A stretch of 64,000 nt of DNA from Tautonia marina (lineage in GTDB: Bacteria; Planctomycetota; Planctomycetia; Isosphaerales; Isosphaeraceae), in the NCBI RefSeq assembly GCF_009177065.1, contig NZ_WEZF01000001.1:124001-188000 (forward strand), written 5' to 3'. The notes under the pieces are model-generated. The model saw only the letters and a program-made list of their open reading frames with translations. It ran no database searches and was not told where the DNA came from. Positions 61,748 to 64,000 of this stretch are shown one piece after another. Position numbers and translations under genes: made by a program. Within the stretch, counting starts at the first letter, position 1; each line of letters begins with the position of its first letter.

Positions 61748-64000
61748 TCACGGCCGATGACCTCCCGACCACTGATCCGGGGTCTCTTCCGACGACGCAG
61801 AGCCCGACCCGACCGACGACCCTCGCGGAGCGATCGCCGCGTGCGGGCCTCGCAGAATCGGGCTGGAGCTGGCCGTGTGCGTCAGAACCGATTCGGGAAG
61901 CACCGCCGATCGTTCGAGCCCGTCCGACTGTTCGACGACCGTGCCGATGATCTCGATCGGCGTGTCTCGGGGCACCTCGCGGCGGCTGAGCACCACCAGC
62001 CGGGGCAGGTCGGCTCGGGTCAGATCCTTGAGCACCGGGCGAGACTCGGCCGAGCAGAGGATCACCGGCGGCACTCCGCCGGCCACGGCCGCGGCCACCC
62101 CATCGGCCACCGCCCGCACCACTCCTCGGGCGGCATCGTCGCCCAGGGCCTCGGCGGGCCGGTCGTTCTCCCGGGCGGCGTGAGACAGCCGAGCATCGAG
62201 TGCCGAATCCACCGTCACCACTCGCAAGCGGCCGTCGAGGCCAAGATACTGCTGCGTGATCCGTCGCCCCAATGCGCGGCGGACGCACTCGGTCAACTCG
62301 TCGATGTCTCGGGTTCGGCCGGCGTGTTCGGCCAGGGCTTCGAGAATCGTTTCCAGGTCGCGCACACTCACCCGTTCTCGCAAGAGATTTTGCAAGACAC
62401 GCTGCACCTCTCCGGCGCGGAGCATGCCCGGCACAACTTCGATCACCAGCGCGGGCGACGTCTCCCGGGCGCGGTCGAGCAGTCGGCCAACCTGTTCGTG
62501 GGTCATCAGCTCATCGGCGTGTCGGGTCACGATCTCGCCGAAGTGCTCGGCAATCGAGGCCGAAGGTTCGATGATCCGGCATCCGGAGCGTTCGGCGGCG
62601 TCTCGGCCGTCGCTATGAATCCAGACGGCCGGGCGCCCGGTGGCGGGGTCGATCCCGTCTCGGCCGTGAACCTGGGGGCCGGTCAAGCCAGCGGGAGGCA
62701 CGGCAAGCAATCGCCCGACGAAGGCCGATCCTTGCCCCACCACAACCCCTCGAATCTTGATCCGATAATCGTTTGGCGTCAGGCCCATCTCGTCCCGGAT
62801 GCGGACCTGCGGAACGATCAGGCCGAGTTCCCGGGCCACGCGATGCCGCACATGCCGGATACGGTCGAGCAGGTCGCCCCCTCGGGTCGGATCGGCCAGG
62901 GCGATCAGGCGGAACCCGATCTCCAGCTCCAGCGGATCGACATGAAGGAGGTCCTCCATCCGTTCCCCCTGGCCTTCGACCACCGTGGCGGCCCCTTCGC
63001 TCCCCCTCGCCGGCATCGGCTCGGATCGGGGCAAGGGTTCGGCCGGTCGGGATTCGGAGAAGGACGATCGGGACGGACTCGGACTCGGGGCCGCGTCTTC
63101 GGTCGGGTGATCGTCCTCAATTCGGGATCGAGACACCACGAACGCACCGCCCCCCAGAGCGGCGGCGATCGTCAGCAGCGGCACCATCGGCAGCTCGGTG
63201 AAGGCCAGCAAGGCGAGCGATCCGGCCGAGATGGTCAGCACCTCCGGCCGTCCCAGCAACTGACCGACCACGTCCTGACCCAGATCCGTTTCGCCCGACG
63301 ACCGGGTCACGATCAACCCCGCGGCCAGGGCCGTCAGGAAGGCCGGAATCTGCGCGACCAGACCGTCGCCGATGGTCAATTTCGTGAAAACGTCCACCGC
63401 ATCCAGCGGCGCCATCCCCGATCGGGCCACGCCGATCACCAGGCCGCCCAGGATGTTGATGACCGTGATCACCAGCGCCGCGACGGCGTCTCCGCGAACG
63501 AACTTGCCCGCACCGTCCATGCTGGCGAAGAAGTCGGCCTGACGCTGCACTTCCACCCGGCGGTGGGCGGCCTCTGAGGCGTCGATCACCCCGGCGTGCA
63601 AGTCGGCGTCAATTGCCATCTGCTTGCCGGGCATCCCGTCGAGCATGAACCGCGCGGCCACCTCGCCAATCCGCCCGGCCCCTTTCGTAATCACGAGGAA
63701 CTGGATGGCGACGAGGATCAGGAAAATCACCGCGCCGACAATCACCTCGTCTCCGGCGACGAATCGCCCGAACGCCCGAATCACCCCGCCGGCGGCGTCG
63801 AGCCCATGCTCGCCCCCTCGGGTCAGAATCAACCGGGTCGTCGCCACGTTCAGCACAAGCCGAGACAGGGCGGTCGTCAGCAGGATCGTCGGAAAGGCGC
63901 TGAATTCGAGCGGCGACCGCACCGACAGCGTCGTCAGCAAGACCAGCACCGCCAGCGCGATATTCCCGGCCAGCAGCAGGTCGAGCACTCCCGGCGGCAA
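61748..64000 (-). CDS. flhA: Flagellar export protein FlhA (5' end cut by window)
   Basis: At least 750 residues; the gene runs off the right edge, so the N-terminus is missing. The FHIPEP signature is intact: RIGEVAARFMLDGMPGKQMAIDADL. Seven or eight membrane segments are visible in the retained N-terminal part, then a linker rich in Ser/Pro/Arg and a cytoplasmic domain with HADELMTHEQVGRLLDRA and VLQNLLRERVSVRDLETILEALAEHA. FlhA forms the export gate that docks chaperone-substrate complexes. It heads the flhA-flhF-flhG-fliA cluster seen here. Confidence 0.93.
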   Translation of the reverse strand: MPPGVLDLLLAGNIALAVLVLLTTLSVRSPLEFSAFPTILLTTALSRLVLNVATTRLILTRGGEHGLDAAGGVIRAFGRFVAGDEVIVGAVIFLILVAIQFLVITKGAGRIGEVAARFMLDGMPGKQMAIDADLHAGVIDASEAAHRRVEVQRQADFFASMDGAGKFVRGDAVAALVITVINILGGLVIGVARSGMAPLDAVDVFTKLTIGDGLVAQIPAFLTALAAGLIVTRSSGETDLGQDVVGQLLGRPEVLTISAGSLALLAFTELPMVPLLTIAAALGGGAFVVSRSRIEDDHPTEDAAPSPSPSRSSFSESRPAEPLPRSEPMPARGSEGAATVVEGQGERMEDLLHVDPLELEIGFRLIALADPTRGGDLLDRIRHVRHRVARELGLIVPQVRIRDEMGLTPNDYRIKIRGVVVGQGSAFVGRLLAVPPAGLTGPQVHGRDGIDPATGRPAVWIHSDGRDAAERSGCRIIEPSASIAEHFGEIVTRHADELMTHEQVGRLLDRARETSPALVIEVVPGMLRAGEVQRVLQNLLRERVSVRDLETILEALAEHAGRTRDIDELTECVRRALGRRITQQYLGLDGRLRVVTVDSALDARLSHAARENDRPAEALGDDAARGVVRAVADGVAAAVAGGVPPVILCSAESRPVLKDLTRADLPRLVVLSRREVPRDTPIEIIGTVVEQSDGLERSAVLPESVLTHTASSSPILRGPHAAIAPRGSSVGSGSASSEETPDQWSGGHRP

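Overview
The window is a 64 kb piece of GC-rich bacterial chromosome, most likely from a planctomycete of the Isosphaeraceae type. I infer this from the mix of secreted sulfatases, a Uma2-family nuclease, a Tat-exported xylose-isomerase-like barrel, small secreted low-complexity proteins and a divergent flagellar gene set. This is inference from gene content; the window has no rRNA marker. I found no tRNA, rRNA, CRISPR array, insertion sequence or prophage.

Layout. 0.1-3.8 kb: M24 peptidase, an amidase with a small GatC/AtzG-like partner, and mogA. 4-13.4 kb: three secreted sulfatases (two are tandem paralogues), a HAD phosphatase and a FadL-like outer-membrane protein. 13.4-21 kb: housekeeping genes, with aroB, the isoprenoid pair ispA-dxs, a Uma2 protein, a metallo-beta-lactamase-fold hydrolase, a lipoprotein and YjbQ. 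21.4-23 kb: an extraordinary secreted cysteine-repeat protein (16 copies of a CCAEAK[A/T] heptad) next to a Cys/His-rich secreted protein. 23.5-30.7 kb: a quinone-oxidoreductase-like enzyme, a Tat-exported TIM barrel, a three-gene set (N-succinylamino acid racemase family, M20 hydrolase, GNAT) that fits D- to L-amino-acid conversion, and xseAB.

31-34.6 kb: a self-contained phototrophy module. A xanthorhodopsin-family proton pump faces a divergent blh-crtY pair that would turn lycopene into beta-carotene and then retinal; ispA and dxs earlier in the window feed the same isoprenoid supply. 34.8-45.8 kb: an envelope-modification locus. A tightly overlapping MBOAT-SGNH-SGNH set, an amino-acid adenylation enzyme and a lysophospholipid-acyltransferase-like protein are flanked by two GT39-type membrane glycosyltransferases. 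It resembles Dlt (D-alanylation) and Alg (O-acetylation) systems but has no carrier protein here.

47.4-53.1 kb holds fliF-fliG-fliO-fliP-fliQ-fliR-flhB, and 58.1-64 kb holds flhA-flhF-flhG-(small ORF)-fliA on the other strand. Several parts are abnormal: FliG lacks its middle domain and most torque charges, FlhB lacks the NPTH autocleavage domain, and FlhG has lost the P-loop lysine. Between the two clusters lie an orphan MT-A70 methyltransferase, an NTF2-like secreted protein, leuA with a leucine-rich leader peptide and a well-formed attenuator, and a phytase-like secreted protein.

The strongest candidates for new biology are the cysteine-heptad protein, the leuA attenuator, the Dlt/Alg hybrid locus and the modified flagellar core.
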